From NCBI RefSeq assembly GCF_900111615.1, contig NZ_FOHU01000001.1, positions 1 through 64,000 on the forward strand: a stretch of DNA of 64,000 nucleotides, read 5' to 3'. Position 1 is the first letter of the stretch. Every line of letters begins with the position of its first letter. Made by a program: the position numbers and the translations under genes. The DNA is from Natronincola peptidivorans. Lineage in GTDB: Bacteria; Bacillota; Clostridia; Peptostreptococcales; Natronincolaceae. Positions 35,601 through 43,382 of this stretch are shown piece after piece. The notes under the pieces are model-generated. The model had not been told where the DNA came from. It did not search any database and saw nothing but the letters and a program-made list of their open reading frames with translations.

Positions 35601-36295
35601 TGGAAGATAACCTGAAGATCTTAATTATTGAAGACGATAAGTATATATTAAACTTCATCTCTCTCTCTTTAAAAACAAGTGGGTACGCATTTGAAATAGC
35701 AAAGAATGGTATGGAGGGAATGTCACTCTTTTATAGTCATAACCCAGACATTATTTTGCTTGATTTGGGTTTACCAGATATAGATGGGATTGATATTATC
35801 AAATCAATTCGTATGATTTCTGAGGTGCCAATCTTAGTTGTATCTGCAAGAGGGCAGGAAAGTGAAAAAATTGCAGCTTTGGACGAAGGGGCAGATGACT
35901 ATATTACAAAGCCATTTCATATGGGAGAATTAATGGCACGTATTCGCGTTGTTCAACGAAAATTAAAAAAGGCAATGCAACCCGACAATGCTGAAATATT
36001 TCAGATGGATTATTTAACAATTGACTATGAGAAGCGGATGGTTTTAGTAGATGATATTGAGATTCATTTAACGCCGATTGAATATAAAATATTATTACTA
36101 CTGGTAGCCAATAAAGGTAAGGTCCTTACCCATAATTATATTTTAAAGGAAGTATGGGGATATGGAGAAACTGGTGATGCAAAATCAATTCGTGTATTTA
36201 TGGCGAACCTTAGACGAAAGATAGAGAAGGATACAGCTTCTCCTCGCTTTATTTTGACAGAGGTGGGGGTTGGTTATAGATTTGCAAATGAATAG
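35600..36295 (+). CDS. KdpE-like OmpR-family response regulator
   Basis: A 231-residue response regulator. The receiver domain has acidic pocket IIEDD, phospho-acceptor Asp in ILLDLGLPDIDG, the switch Ser in VVSARGQ and Lys in TKPF. The C-terminal OmpR-type winged helix reads SIRVFMANLRRKIE...GVGYRF. It starts inside the kinase stop codon (TAATGG), so kinase and regulator are made together. Likely targets are the 11-base direct repeats at 31521 upstream of its own operon. No kdpFABC genes are in the window; control of a Trk system by a Kdp-like pair is the point of note. Confidence 0.92.
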   Translation: MEDNLKILIIEDDKYILNFISLSLKTSGYAFEIAKNGMEGMSLFYSHNPDIILLDLGLPDIDGIDIIKSIRMISEVPILVVSARGQESEKIAALDEGADDYITKPFHMGELMARIRVVQRKLKKAMQPDNAEIFQMDYLTIDYEKRMVLVDDIEIHLTPIEYKILLLLVANKGKVLTHNYILKEVWGYGETGDAKSIRVFMANLRRKIEKDTASPRFILTEVGVGYRFANE

Positions 36296-36307
36296 AAGGA
36301 AGAAATT

Positions 36308-36334
36308 AAAACTTCTCGTTAAGCGGGGAGTTTT
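36308..36334 (+). terminator. terminator of the Trk operon
   Basis: AAAACTTCTC (36308-36317) pairs with GGGGAGTTTT (36325-36334), using two G-U pairs, around a 7-base loop. Its layout AAAACT..TAAGC..AGTTTTGATT matches the hairpin at 9722-9748. Confidence 0.75.
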
Positions 36335-36471
36335 GATTCTTTATTTACCATCAAGTAGTAGTAGAAATACTCTTGAACAAGAAGTCTAGCAGCATAACAT
36401 ATTTTACAGCTAAAAAATAATAATCACTCATTATAATAATTGTACATTTTGAGATTAACATTTACAGAATG

Positions 36472-36948
36472 GAGTATGATCCAGCAACAAAGCGTGAAGT
36501 TATTACACAATGAGACCAGCAAGCCTTACTTAAAGTATGAGAGCAATAAAAATCTAATCCTTCCATGGATTTAGTTTTTGCATTTTTCACATTGACAGTA
36601 TCATCGATTGCTAGAAACCAATATCTTTAGATGATAAATTATGCTTCATATGGTGATATATATATCCTAATCTATTTCGATTTAGAAGTTCATCATCCCA
36701 AAGAGAAGCACTTAAAAATCGATATATGCAGCTTTTATTCTTAGCTTTAGCGATGTTTTCAGCAATTTTCCATAGGATACTTTACCATCCACATGAATAC
36801 TGCCTTCTATTATTGTGGCAAGATGATTAAATTGTGGTTTGTTCATTCCATAGTTTACATCTTCTAAGAAATTGATTATTTCTTCGCTATGGCCTACAAT
36901 AGTATTTGGCATAGTCCTGTCCCTTTTTGATAGTATTTTCTTCGTCAA
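36472..36948 (-). pseudogene. decayed DDE transposase (IS4/IS701-like)
   Basis: On the minus strand an N-terminal part (MPNTIVGHSEEIINFLEDV...GMNKPQFNHLATIIEG) is followed, after a frame change near 36712, by LWDDELLNRNRLGYIYHHM. After a further shift at a TAG comes LAIDDTVNVKNAKTKSMEGL, then FYCSHTLSKACW. IDDTV with the following Lys and H..W residues is the first catalytic Asp block of IS4/IS701-type transposases. Two frame breaks, lack of the remaining D and E, and no clear terminal repeats show an inactive relic. It fills most of the gap 36335-37090. Confidence 0.75.
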
Positions 36949-37090
36949 TTAATAATGATCATGGGGGAAGAGATTATGCCATATTTGTGTAACTTTACCA
37001 ATGAAGCTTTTATTTTTCATAACTAGAGTTAATAATAAGAAGAAACATTGGTAATTAATATTGACGTTAAAGTATAACAATGCTACAATA

Positions 37091-37118
37091 TGAATGAATA
37101 GAAAATAATATTCATTCA
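37091..37118. promoter_or_regulatory. TetR operator O1: TGAATGAATA-N8-TATTCATTCA
   Basis: A perfect 10-8-10 palindrome 20 bases before the tetR start. The same arms with a different 8-base centre recur at 37761-37788 after tetR, before the flavin operon. AATGAATA/TATTCATT symmetry is common for TetR-family operators, and the position implies autorepression. Confidence 0.85.
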
Positions 37119-37138
37119 CGAGGATGGAGGTAGTTAAA

Positions 37139-37732
37139 TTGACAGATAAAAAAGAAGAAATTTTTAATAGTGCTAGGGAGGTTTTCTACGCAAAAGGGTT
37201 TAAAGACACTAATGTTGCAGATATAGCAAAGAAAGCTGGCATAGGGGTAGGTACTTTTTATAATTATTATGCCTCAAAAGAGCAGATTTTCTTTGAAATT
37301 AACATGAAGGAAAATGAGAAACTAAAAAAGAAGATAGCAGAATCTTTTGATTCTAATGATGATGATCCCGTTACACTGGTTACAAAAGTAGTGACACAGA
37401 ATATTGGTGAAATGAATGCAAATCCCATCCTTAAGGAATGGAATAACAAGGAGATTGCTAGTAAACTGGAACAGTATTTCTATGAGCAAGGCGGCATAGA
37501 GAATACAAGTGAATTTTTTCAGGGTATTGCAACAGAATTGATCAAAAAGTGGAAGGCTGAAGGGAAGATAAGAGATGATTTAGATGATGAGTTTATATTA
37601 GCTCTACTTAATTCTATCCATTATGTCGATATTCATAAGAGAGATATTGGGATACACCACTTCCCAAAGGTGATCCATTACTTGACGGAGTTCATAATGA
37701 AAGGCTTAACTGACTGTTGTAATAGGGAATAA
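37139..37732 (+). CDS. TetR-family transcriptional repressor
   Basis: A 197-residue TetR-type repressor. The helix-turn-helix reads NVADIAKKAGIGVGTFYNYYASKEQIF at about residues 24-50; the rest is an all-helical ligand domain of unknown specificity. The TTG at 37139 is preferred since GGAGGT is 7 bases before it; the ATG at 37124 overlaps that site. Identical palindromic operators precede tetR and the next operon, so it should repress both, and a hydrophobic or redox-active inducer would release it. Confidence 0.9.
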   Translation: MTDKKEEIFNSAREVFYAKGFKDTNVADIAKKAGIGVGTFYNYYASKEQIFFEINMKENEKLKKKIAESFDSNDDDPVTLVTKVVTQNIGEMNANPILKEWNNKEIASKLEQYFYEQGGIENTSEFFQGIATELIKKWKAEGKIRDDLDDEFILALLNSIHYVDIHKRDIGIHHFPKVIHYLTEFIMKGLTDCCNRE

Positions 37733-37760
37733 ACCAAGCAGTCTTTTTTTTGCCCAACAA

Positions 37761-37788
37761 TGAATGAATAAGATTAAATATTCATTCA
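37761..37788. promoter_or_regulatory. TetR operator O2 before the flavin operon
   Basis: TGAATGAATA (37761-37770) and TATTCATTCA (37779-37788), the same arms and spacing as O1 at 37091. It lies between the tetR stop and the flavin operon and would block that operon's promoter. Confidence 0.85.
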
Positions 37789-37873
37789 CACAAAAAATAG
37801 CAGAAAGGAAAAGGGTTGAAATACAATTAAAAGGTTATTGAAAGAACTAAAATCGGTAGGTAGTGCATGCATT

Positions 37874-37972
37874 ATGTTTAGGATTATCGAGGAGTTTATT
37901 TCATTTTTGTTATTAAGGAAGAAAATAAAAGGTACGACTGTTTATGAATATCTAAGATCAAGTGGAGGGTGA
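37874..37972 (+). CDS. possible 32-residue peptide before the FMN-binding gene
   Basis: ATG at 37874, ending at TGA 37970, encodes MFRIIEEFISFLLLRKKIKG, then TTVYEYLRSSGG, a hydrophobic then basic peptide. The frame is open further upstream (back to about 37824) and could start at a non-ATG codon. A GGTAGGTAG run stands about 10 bases before the ATG. The position between O2 and the FMN-binding gene suggests it belongs to the operon, but coding is not certain. Confidence 0.35.
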   Translation: MFRIIEEFISFLLLRKKIKGTTVYEYLRSSGG

Positions 37973-37977
37973 TAATA

Positions 37978-38391
37978 ATGCGAAAAATCGTGTTAGTGGT
38001 ATTTGTGATTTCTATTATGATAGTTATAGGATTTGTCACATTTTTAGGTGTTGAAACCCAGCGTGAGAATAGAAATCTCTCTATAGGTAACGTAGATTTT
38101 AAAAATCTTAAGGATGGCACTTATATTGGAGAATATGACGGTTATGCTGGTCCCCTCAAATTAAGGGCCAAGGAACTACAGGTTACAGTATCTTCAGGTA
38201 AGGTGATAGAGATTCAGATAATAGAACAAGGTCAACACGCTGCAGTCTCTGAAGGAAGTATGGATGAATTAATAAATTTGGTAATCACGCTACAATCACT
38301 AGATGTGGACACGATTACAGGAGCAACCGTTACCTCTAAAACCTATCTTCGTGCGGTGGAAGACGCACTGCTGAAAGCGCAAAAGAAATAA
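37978..38391 (+). CDS. exported FMN-binding domain protein
   Basis: A 137-residue protein with one N-terminal membrane anchor or signal segment (about 3-24) and an FMN_bind domain (PF04205). The motif DTITGATVTSKTYLRAVEDAL contains the Thr to which FMN is esterified in RnfG/NqrC-type proteins. The ATG at 37978 is 9 bases after GGAGG; the in-frame GTG at 37969 is too close. A covalent FMN transferred by ApbE outside the membrane would make it an extracytoplasmic one-electron carrier. The gene lies under TetR operator O2, before a 37-residue membrane peptide and a flavodoxin-fold reductase. Confidence 0.85.
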   Translation: MRKIVLVVFVISIMIVIGFVTFLGVETQRENRNLSIGNVDFKNLKDGTYIGEYDGYAGPLKLRAKELQVTVSSGKVIEIQIIEQGQHAAVSEGSMDELINLVITLQSLDVDTITGATVTSKTYLRAVEDALLKAQKK

Positions 38392-38437
38392 GGAATGGAT
38401 AAGAGCAGATGTTAAGTGGAATAAAGGAGGAAACAAA

Positions 38438-38551
38438 ATGCTACAAATACTAAGGATGATGTCGGCGGTTATGGTCTTCTTACTTGGTTTTGCTGTAATG
38501 CTAGAGTGGATCTACAAAGTAAGCACATTTTATGAGGTGATAGTAGAATGA
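38438..38551 (+). CDS. 37-residue single-helix membrane peptide
   Basis: ATG with a strong AAAGGAGG 7 bases upstream. It encodes a peptide with one hydrophobic helix (VMVFLLGFAVMLEWIYK) and a short acidic tail. Its TGA overlaps the next gene's ATG (ATGA), so it is translationally coupled to the flavoprotein. Spacing and coupling make it a convincing small gene. It may anchor or bridge the cytoplasmic flavoprotein and the extracytoplasmic FMN protein; that role is inference. Confidence 0.7.
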   Translation: MLQILRMMSAVMVFLLGFAVMLEWIYKVSTFYEVIVE

Positions 38552-39333
38552 AAAAAGTGACCGCATTTATTGGAAGTCAGCGGAAAAAGGCTACGTATCA
38601 AGCTGTTCAGGAAATGGAAAAGAATTTAAAGCAATATGAAGCTATGGACTTTGAGTATGTGTTTCTAAATGATTATGAACTCCAGTTTTGTCGAGGCTGC
38701 AAGACATGCTTCGATAAGGGTGAAAAATTTTGCCCTCTAAAAGATGATAGGGATATGCTGTTGGAGAAGATGGAAGAAGCAAATGGTATTATTTTTGCCA
38801 CTCCCAATTACGCATTTCAAGTTTCTGCTAGAATGAAGAACTTTTTTGACCGTTTTTCCTATATGTTGCATCGGCCAAAATTCTTCAGCAAGACATATAC
38901 AGCCATTGTTACTCAAGGTGTTTTTGGAGGAAAGGATATAGTGAAATATTTAGAATTTACGGGAATCCACTTAGGATTTGATGTGATAAAAGGCAGTTGT
39001 GTGCCAGTATTGGAACCTATGAATGATCTCCAGCAAAAAAAACTCAAACAGGAGATGAAGAAGCTCTCTGATAGATTTTATAGAGGACTTAGTCACTCAA
39101 CACTATCAGTGCCTTCATTCTCTAGGTTAATGGTGTTTAGGATGACGCGAGCAAGCCTCCAGTCTATAGGTGAGGAGAGCTATGACTATAGCTATTATAA
39201 AGATCAGGGCTGGTTTGAGTCTGATTACTATTATGAAACTCGATTAGGACCAATAAAAAAATCTGTGGGAATATTTTTTGATTTTTTAGGACGTCAGCTG
39301 GTTAAACATATAACTGTCAAGAAGACGTTTTGA
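38548..39333 (+). CDS. flavodoxin-fold NAD(P)H-dependent FMN reductase / iron-sulfur flavoprotein type
   Basis: A 261-residue protein. The N-terminal flavodoxin-like domain has GSQRKKATYQ at the phosphate site and the segment CRGCKTCFDKGEKFCPLKDD. That Cys cluster resembles the motif of archaeal/clostridial iron-sulfur flavoproteins. ATPNYAFQVSARMKNFFDR is the family FMN/dimer motif. A C-terminal extension of about 80 residues is Tyr- and Arg-rich. It probably reduces FMN or quinone-like compounds in the cytoplasm and may feed the FMN-binding protein encoded upstream. Confidence 0.85.
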   Translation: MKKVTAFIGSQRKKATYQAVQEMEKNLKQYEAMDFEYVFLNDYELQFCRGCKTCFDKGEKFCPLKDDRDMLLEKMEEANGIIFATPNYAFQVSARMKNFFDRFSYMLHRPKFFSKTYTAIVTQGVFGGKDIVKYLEFTGIHLGFDVIKGSCVPVLEPMNDLQQKKLKQEMKKLSDRFYRGLSHSTLSVPSFSRLMVFRMTRASLQSIGEESYDYSYYKDQGWFESDYYYETRLGPIKKSVGIFFDFLGRQLVKHITVKKTF

Positions 39334-39336
39334 TTA

Positions 39337-39525
39337 TCATGCCAATACAGTAACCCCAAAAGCTAAGCTTGTATTATAGAGTCCTAAGTAGGTGTTGGCA
39401 GCCATTGAACAAATGGTTATACCAACGACAATATCAAAAAGAGTTATCTGAGGGATCATTAAGATACAGCCTTCATTACCGAGAGACTTGAAGACTGCAA
39501 AGAAGGGAAAAAGGATGATTAAGGA
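39337..39525 (-). pseudogene. remnant of a membrane-protein gene
   Basis: The minus strand carries a 62-codon frame without a start. It encodes a hydrophobic Gly/Ala-rich segment with GCILMIPQITLFDIVVGI and MAANTYLGLYNTSLAFGV, ending in TGA at 39337. It reads like the C-terminal two helices of a transporter. I cannot name the family. The rest of the gap to 39786 shows no convincing gene. Confidence 0.35.
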
Positions 39526-39786
39526 CTATGAGACAATGAATAGATAAAATAAGTAAATATTGGTAATTAGAAAATATTGAAGGAATACTAAAGAATCAAT
39601 GGAATATGAATTATTACACTTTTTTTTCAACTGCTGGAGCAAGAGAAATAACGTGTCAAAGAGGATTGATTTTAAAAAGGGTTTTTCCTTCATTTTACCA
39701 ATGACAACTATTTTTTGGGAGTATGATATTTAAAGAAAATATTGTGAATTACAGTTTAAGAGCACTATCTAGGGGGACTCGATATT

Positions 39787-40719
39787 ATGAGCAGCAGTGT
39801 TAATAAAAATGATAAAAACTGTAAAAAGTTCAATAGGTATTTCAAAATAATTAGCATATCCTTTTGTCTAATGATAGTTATATCTAGTTTGTATGTTATC
39901 CTAAAGGAAACAATGGTAGTAGGATACAATTCTAGATTTATAGAAACAGATACAAAAGAACATCTTTGTGAAGAGATATTATTGGAAGATTTCAATAAAC
40001 ACTCTGATTTGGCAGGATTTCATATATTTCAGTCTGAAATAGAAAAAAAAATAGCTTTTTTAGAGGAACAGTTAGATATAATAAAAAGTTTAGAAACTCA
40101 AAATCTTGAAAGAATAAGAATAGCTGAAGAAGAAAAGTTAACCACTATCTTAACACATCTAATAAAGCTGCCAGAGGATGAATATGATGCAAAAGAAGCA
40201 GATAACATGATAAATAGAATTTCTAAGATCGACTATGTATTATTAGAGGCCCTGTATCATAAAGGGGTTACTATCCATTTAACCAATACCAACGTGACGG
40301 GATTAAAAGAATTTGCCCACCTTAGAGGTAAGGTCCCTAGAGGATGGGAGGAACTAGGTAAAACCTGGGATGATGTTGTGGGAGTAGGTGGCAGAAACGT
40401 AGCTGCAAAAATTGGCTATAGTAACCCAGGCACTCATCATGACTGTATTAATTTAGAACTCCACGAAATTGGACACTCGGTAGATTACAAAGTACTTAAC
40501 TACATTAGCCATCAGGAATTATTTGAAAACATATTTCAGGAAGAAGCTGCACTTATGTTTACAAACCCTTATTTTTTTAAATATCCAGATGAATACTTTG
40601 CCGAAAGCTTTGCTTATTACTATTTCTCTGAAGAAACGAGACAACAATTAAAAGAGAAAGCACCAAAAACATATGAATTTATGAAGGCTTTACCTTTACT
40701 TATGGGAGGAAACTCTTGA
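39787..40719 (+). CDS. anthrax-lethal-factor-like zinc metallopeptidase
   Basis: A 310-residue protein with an N-terminal membrane anchor (about 20-42), a charged coiled stretch (about 70-130) and a C-terminal peptidase domain. The zinc motif is ELHEIGHSVD, with the third ligand likely in DEYFAESFAYYYFS, as in the ATLF/M34-related family (PF07737). The preceding RGWEELGKTWDDVVGVGG, with GTHHD, is also typical. GGGGGA precedes the ATG. It is exposed outside the membrane if the anchor is N-in. There is no protective-antigen-like partner, so it is more likely a housekeeping or sporulation-linked peptidase than a toxin. Confidence 0.8.
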   Translation: MSSSVNKNDKNCKKFNRYFKIISISFCLMIVISSLYVILKETMVVGYNSRFIETDTKEHLCEEILLEDFNKHSDLAGFHIFQSEIEKKIAFLEEQLDIIKSLETQNLERIRIAEEEKLTTILTHLIKLPEDEYDAKEADNMINRISKIDYVLLEALYHKGVTIHLTNTNVTGLKEFAHLRGKVPRGWEELGKTWDDVVGVGGRNVAAKIGYSNPGTHHDCINLELHEIGHSVDYKVLNYISHQELFENIFQEEAALMFTNPYFFKYPDEYFAESFAYYYFSEETRQQLKEKAPKTYEFMKALPLLMGGNS

Positions 40720-41088
40720 TATTTGCTATTGAATAAATATTAAGTGATAATTTTCCACCCAATGATCCAACAACACCTTTTGAAGCTTCAGTAATCATAT
40801 ATGCTATCTACAAACTATTTGGCAGAGGCTATGTTTGACAGTAACACTACATGCAAAGAAAGATTCAAAGAAGAACTTCAAAGAATTTTTGAATAAGGAA
40901 GATATAAGAAATATGTTATTAATCTGAAGAGAAAATAGCTATTTAAAACACTTAAAATATAAGATTTAAGTGTTTCTTTTTTTAGGATAAATGTATAGTA
41001 TCAATACTATGCTTGAGATTATAGAGGATATATTGGCATAGAGATAGGAGATAATAGATTAGTAGAATCCTTAAGGATTCAAAAATCA
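40720..41088. other. gap with a short coding-like remnant
   Basis: Near 40758-40839 the plus strand reads DPTTPFEASVIIYAIYKLFG without a start and soon stops, so it may be a fragment of an unidentified gene. The only other structure is the hairpin at 40946-40975. Confidence 0.3.
40946..40975 (+). terminator. intrinsic terminator
   Basis: AAACACTTAAA pairs with TTTAAGTGTTT and is followed by CTTTTTTT. It lies over 200 bases after the metallopeptidase stop, so the gene it served may have been lost. Confidence 0.7.
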
Positions 41089-41142
41089 GTGATGGGGTAT
41101 AATAATAAAAAATTACCTAGAGGTGAAAGGGGATTGGGTCAA

Positions 41143-42336
41143 TTGAGCTATGTTATTATTGGAAATGGAATAGCGGGACTTTCAGCAGCGGAAACAATCA
41201 GAAAAAGGGATGAAAATGCAGACATTACCATTGTTACTAATGAAGAATATCTTACCTATTATCGTGTGAAACTGTCCCATTATATTTCCAAGACCTTCGA
41301 TGATGAAGAATTTGTAGTGCATAATGAGAAATGGTATCAGGATAAGAGGATTAAGGTTCTGTTAAAAACCATAGTGGAAGGACTTGATGTTGAAAACAAT
41401 GCCATAACCTTGGACAATGGAAAAAAATTAACCTATGACAAGCTACTAATAGCCAATGGCAGTCGGCCTTTTATACCACCAGTTCAAGGGAAATATAAAA
41501 AAGGTGTATTTGCTCTAAGATCATTAAATGACTTAAAGTATGCAAAAAACTATCTTTCCTATTGTAAAGACATAACAGTTATTGGCGGAGGACTTTTGGG
41601 ATTAGAAGCTGCTTGGTCTATAAAGGAACTAGGAAAAAATGTGAATGTAGTTGAATTCTTCCCCTATCTATTACCGAGACAGCTGGATGAGGAGCTTTCT
41701 AAGGTATTTACAAACAAGCTAGAGGAAAGAGGATTAAGGCTGCATTTGGGAGCTGCTGTAGAAGAAATCCTTGGAAATACCGTAGTTGAAGGCATAAAAA
41801 TGAAGGATAATAATGAGTTTAAAACAGATGGCGTTTTATTTTCAGCAGGCATAAGGCCAAACCTGGATTTAGTGAGAAATACAAATATTAAGTATGATAA
41901 GGGAATTCTTGTAGATGATGGTATGAGAACCAACATTGATCATATTTTTGCTGCAGGAGATGTAGCTGAAGTCAATGGTGTTGTTTTGGGATTATGGCCA
42001 GTAGCTGTAGAGCAGGGTAAAATTGCTGGAGAAAACATGGTAGGCGGAGAGAAAGTGTATAAGCTACCTCAGTCACATACCTTTACCAATATTGGCGATT
42101 TATCTGTTTTTTCTGCAGGAAATATTCAAGATTTTGATAAGACACTAATGGAGGAAGAAAATCAACAAGAAAAAATCTATAAGCTATATATAAAGGAGAA
42201 CCAATTAACAGCTGGTGCCTTGATAGGTGATACCTCAAAAATGCTAAAAGTTAAAAAGGCAGTAAACAATAGAACAGATATAAGTCATCAATTAAACAAG
42301 AAAATGGCCTGTAAAGAAATCATTGAGAGCCTATAA
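41143..42336 (+). CDS. FAD-dependent NAD(P)H oxidoreductase (NirB/rubredoxin-reductase type)
   Basis: A 397-residue pyridine-nucleotide-disulfide-type flavoenzyme. The FAD motif YVIIGNGIAGLSAAETIR is at the N-terminus, the NAD(P)H motif VIGGGLLGLEAAWSIKELG in the middle, and the second FAD motif IFAAGDVAEV follows. The C-terminal dimer domain is normal. There is no redox-active CxxC. The TTG at 41143 gives the usual family start; the GTG at 41089 would add 18 residues and has no better ribosome site. Related proteins reduce rubredoxin, nitrite reductase or NAD. It stands alone. Confidence 0.85.
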   Translation: MSYVIIGNGIAGLSAAETIRKRDENADITIVTNEEYLTYYRVKLSHYISKTFDDEEFVVHNEKWYQDKRIKVLLKTIVEGLDVENNAITLDNGKKLTYDKLLIANGSRPFIPPVQGKYKKGVFALRSLNDLKYAKNYLSYCKDITVIGGGLLGLEAAWSIKELGKNVNVVEFFPYLLPRQLDEELSKVFTNKLEERGLRLHLGAAVEEILGNTVVEGIKMKDNNEFKTDGVLFSAGIRPNLDLVRNTNIKYDKGILVDDGMRTNIDHIFAAGDVAEVNGVVLGLWPVAVEQGKIAGENMVGGEKVYKLPQSHTFTNIGDLSVFSAGNIQDFDKTLMEEENQQEKIYKLYIKENQLTAGALIGDTSKMLKVKKAVNNRTDISHQLNKKMACKEIIESL

Positions 42337-42407
42337 AGGAATTGAAATAATTAAAGACCCATTTATGAGATAATAAATAACGTTACAGCTATATAATTTT
42401 CTCTTTT

Positions 42408-42440
42408 ACCACCAAAGTAGATATCGCTAAGGTGGTTTTA
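42408..42440 (+). terminator. terminator after FAD oxidoreductase
   Basis: ACCACC (42408-42413) pairs with GGTGGT (42431-42436) and TTTATT follows, about 70 bases after the stop. Confidence 0.55.
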
Positions 42441-42463
42441 TTATGCAAAAAAACAAATGAAAA

Positions 42464-42527
42464 ATGAGAATATATTGATGTACCAGGATTAAAGGGGGAC
42501 TAAAATACCTAGACATCATATTCTCAT
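42464..42527. repeat. 64-bp imperfect palindrome
   Basis: ATGAGAATAT and then GATGT are matched in order by their complements (ACATC, then ATATTCTCAT), with a small bulge. The result is a long hairpin with a GA-rich loop. It lies in the 42337-42813 gap and has no gene-end to serve. The remainder of the gap shows nothing I can support. Confidence 0.5.
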
Positions 42528-42813
42528 TAATAGTATTATCACCAGATATTGCTTAGTTATACAAAAAAATAAATAAAAAAACTAAAAAACTAAAACATTT
42601 TATTTAAAAAGAATGAGGAAGAATCCATTAGTGCATACTCCTTAGGGAAGTGTTTAAGATTTTTATTAGAAAATACTAATTAGTGTAGAAGAAAAAAGCT
42701 ATCTTCATAAGAAAGAAGGATATTTCTATTTTAAAAAAGAATATACCTATATAGTTTTAAGGAATGTAGATTCAAGTAGAAACAATTCATTACATTTTCA
42801 AAGGAGCTGTATT

Positions 42814-43266
42814 ATGAAAAATATAATAATTTATACCGATGGGGCCTGTAGAGGAAATGGACAAGAAAATGCCCTAGGGGGCTATGGGATTATCCTGATG
42901 TATAAAAACAATAAAAAGGAAATTAAAAAAGCCTTTCCTGATACTACCAATAATAAAATGGAGCTATCTGCGGTTATTGATGCACTGGAGATGTTAAAAG
43001 AACCATGCAATGTAGAGGTGTATAGTGACTCTGCTTATGTGGTAAATGCTATCAATCAAAACTGGATTGATAATTGGATAAAAAAAGGCTGGAAAACGGC
43101 GAAAAAGGAGCCAGTAAAAAATAAAGAATTATGGTTAAGACTTATTGAAATGCTTAGCTATCATAATGTGAAATTTATAAAGGTGAAAGGACATAGTGAT
43201 AATGAGTACAACAATAGATGCGATCAGTTAGCAAATGAAGCTATGGATGAGTATACCGGAGAGTAA
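42814..43266 (+). CDS. rnhA: ribonuclease HI
   Basis: Cleaves RNA in RNA-DNA hybrids. The 150-residue protein has the full catalytic set: Asp9 in [11 protein letters not shown], Glu50 in [12 protein letters not shown], Asp72 in VYSDSAY, and Asp137 in [11 protein letters not shown]. The flexible-loop His127 is in VKGHSDN. The basic handle [11 protein letters not shown] is present. AAAGGAG precedes the ATG. A shared bidirectional terminator separates it from the convergent gerW operon. Confidence 0.95.
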   Translation: MKNIIIYTDGACRGNGQENALGGYGIILMYKNNKKEIKKAFPDTTNNKMELSAVIDALEMLKEPCNVEVYSDSAYVVNAINQNWIDNWIKKGWKTAKKEPVKNKELWLRLIEMLSYHNVKFIKVKGHSDNEYNNRCDQLANEAMDEYTGE

Positions 43267-43290
43267 CTTGCAATAATGTTCTTTATGAAA

Positions 43291-43338
43291 AAACCAGCAA
43301 TGTAGTTTATTTCTAAGAATGAACTATATTGCTGGTTT
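43291..43338. terminator. bidirectional terminator, rnhA / gerW
   Basis: AAACCAGCAATGTAGTT (43291-43307) pairs with AACTATATTGCTGGTTT (43322-43338), one G-U pair. A and T runs on both sides suit either direction. Confidence 0.85.
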
Positions 43339-43382
43339 GTACTATCTAGGTACTTTGAAAAAGCTAGAGTTAAACTAAGCTT

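Noticed and set aside
38548..39333. Plain NAD(P)H:quinone reductase (NQO-type) call
   Set aside because: The Cys-rich CRGCKTC...C segment and sequence layout fit the iron-sulfur-flavoprotein/FMN-reductase group better, though the cluster itself is unproven.
39787..40719. Toxin gene call from lethal-factor resemblance
   Set aside because: No receptor-binding domain, no secretion signal beyond a retained anchor, and no toxin partners; treated as a family-level similarity only.
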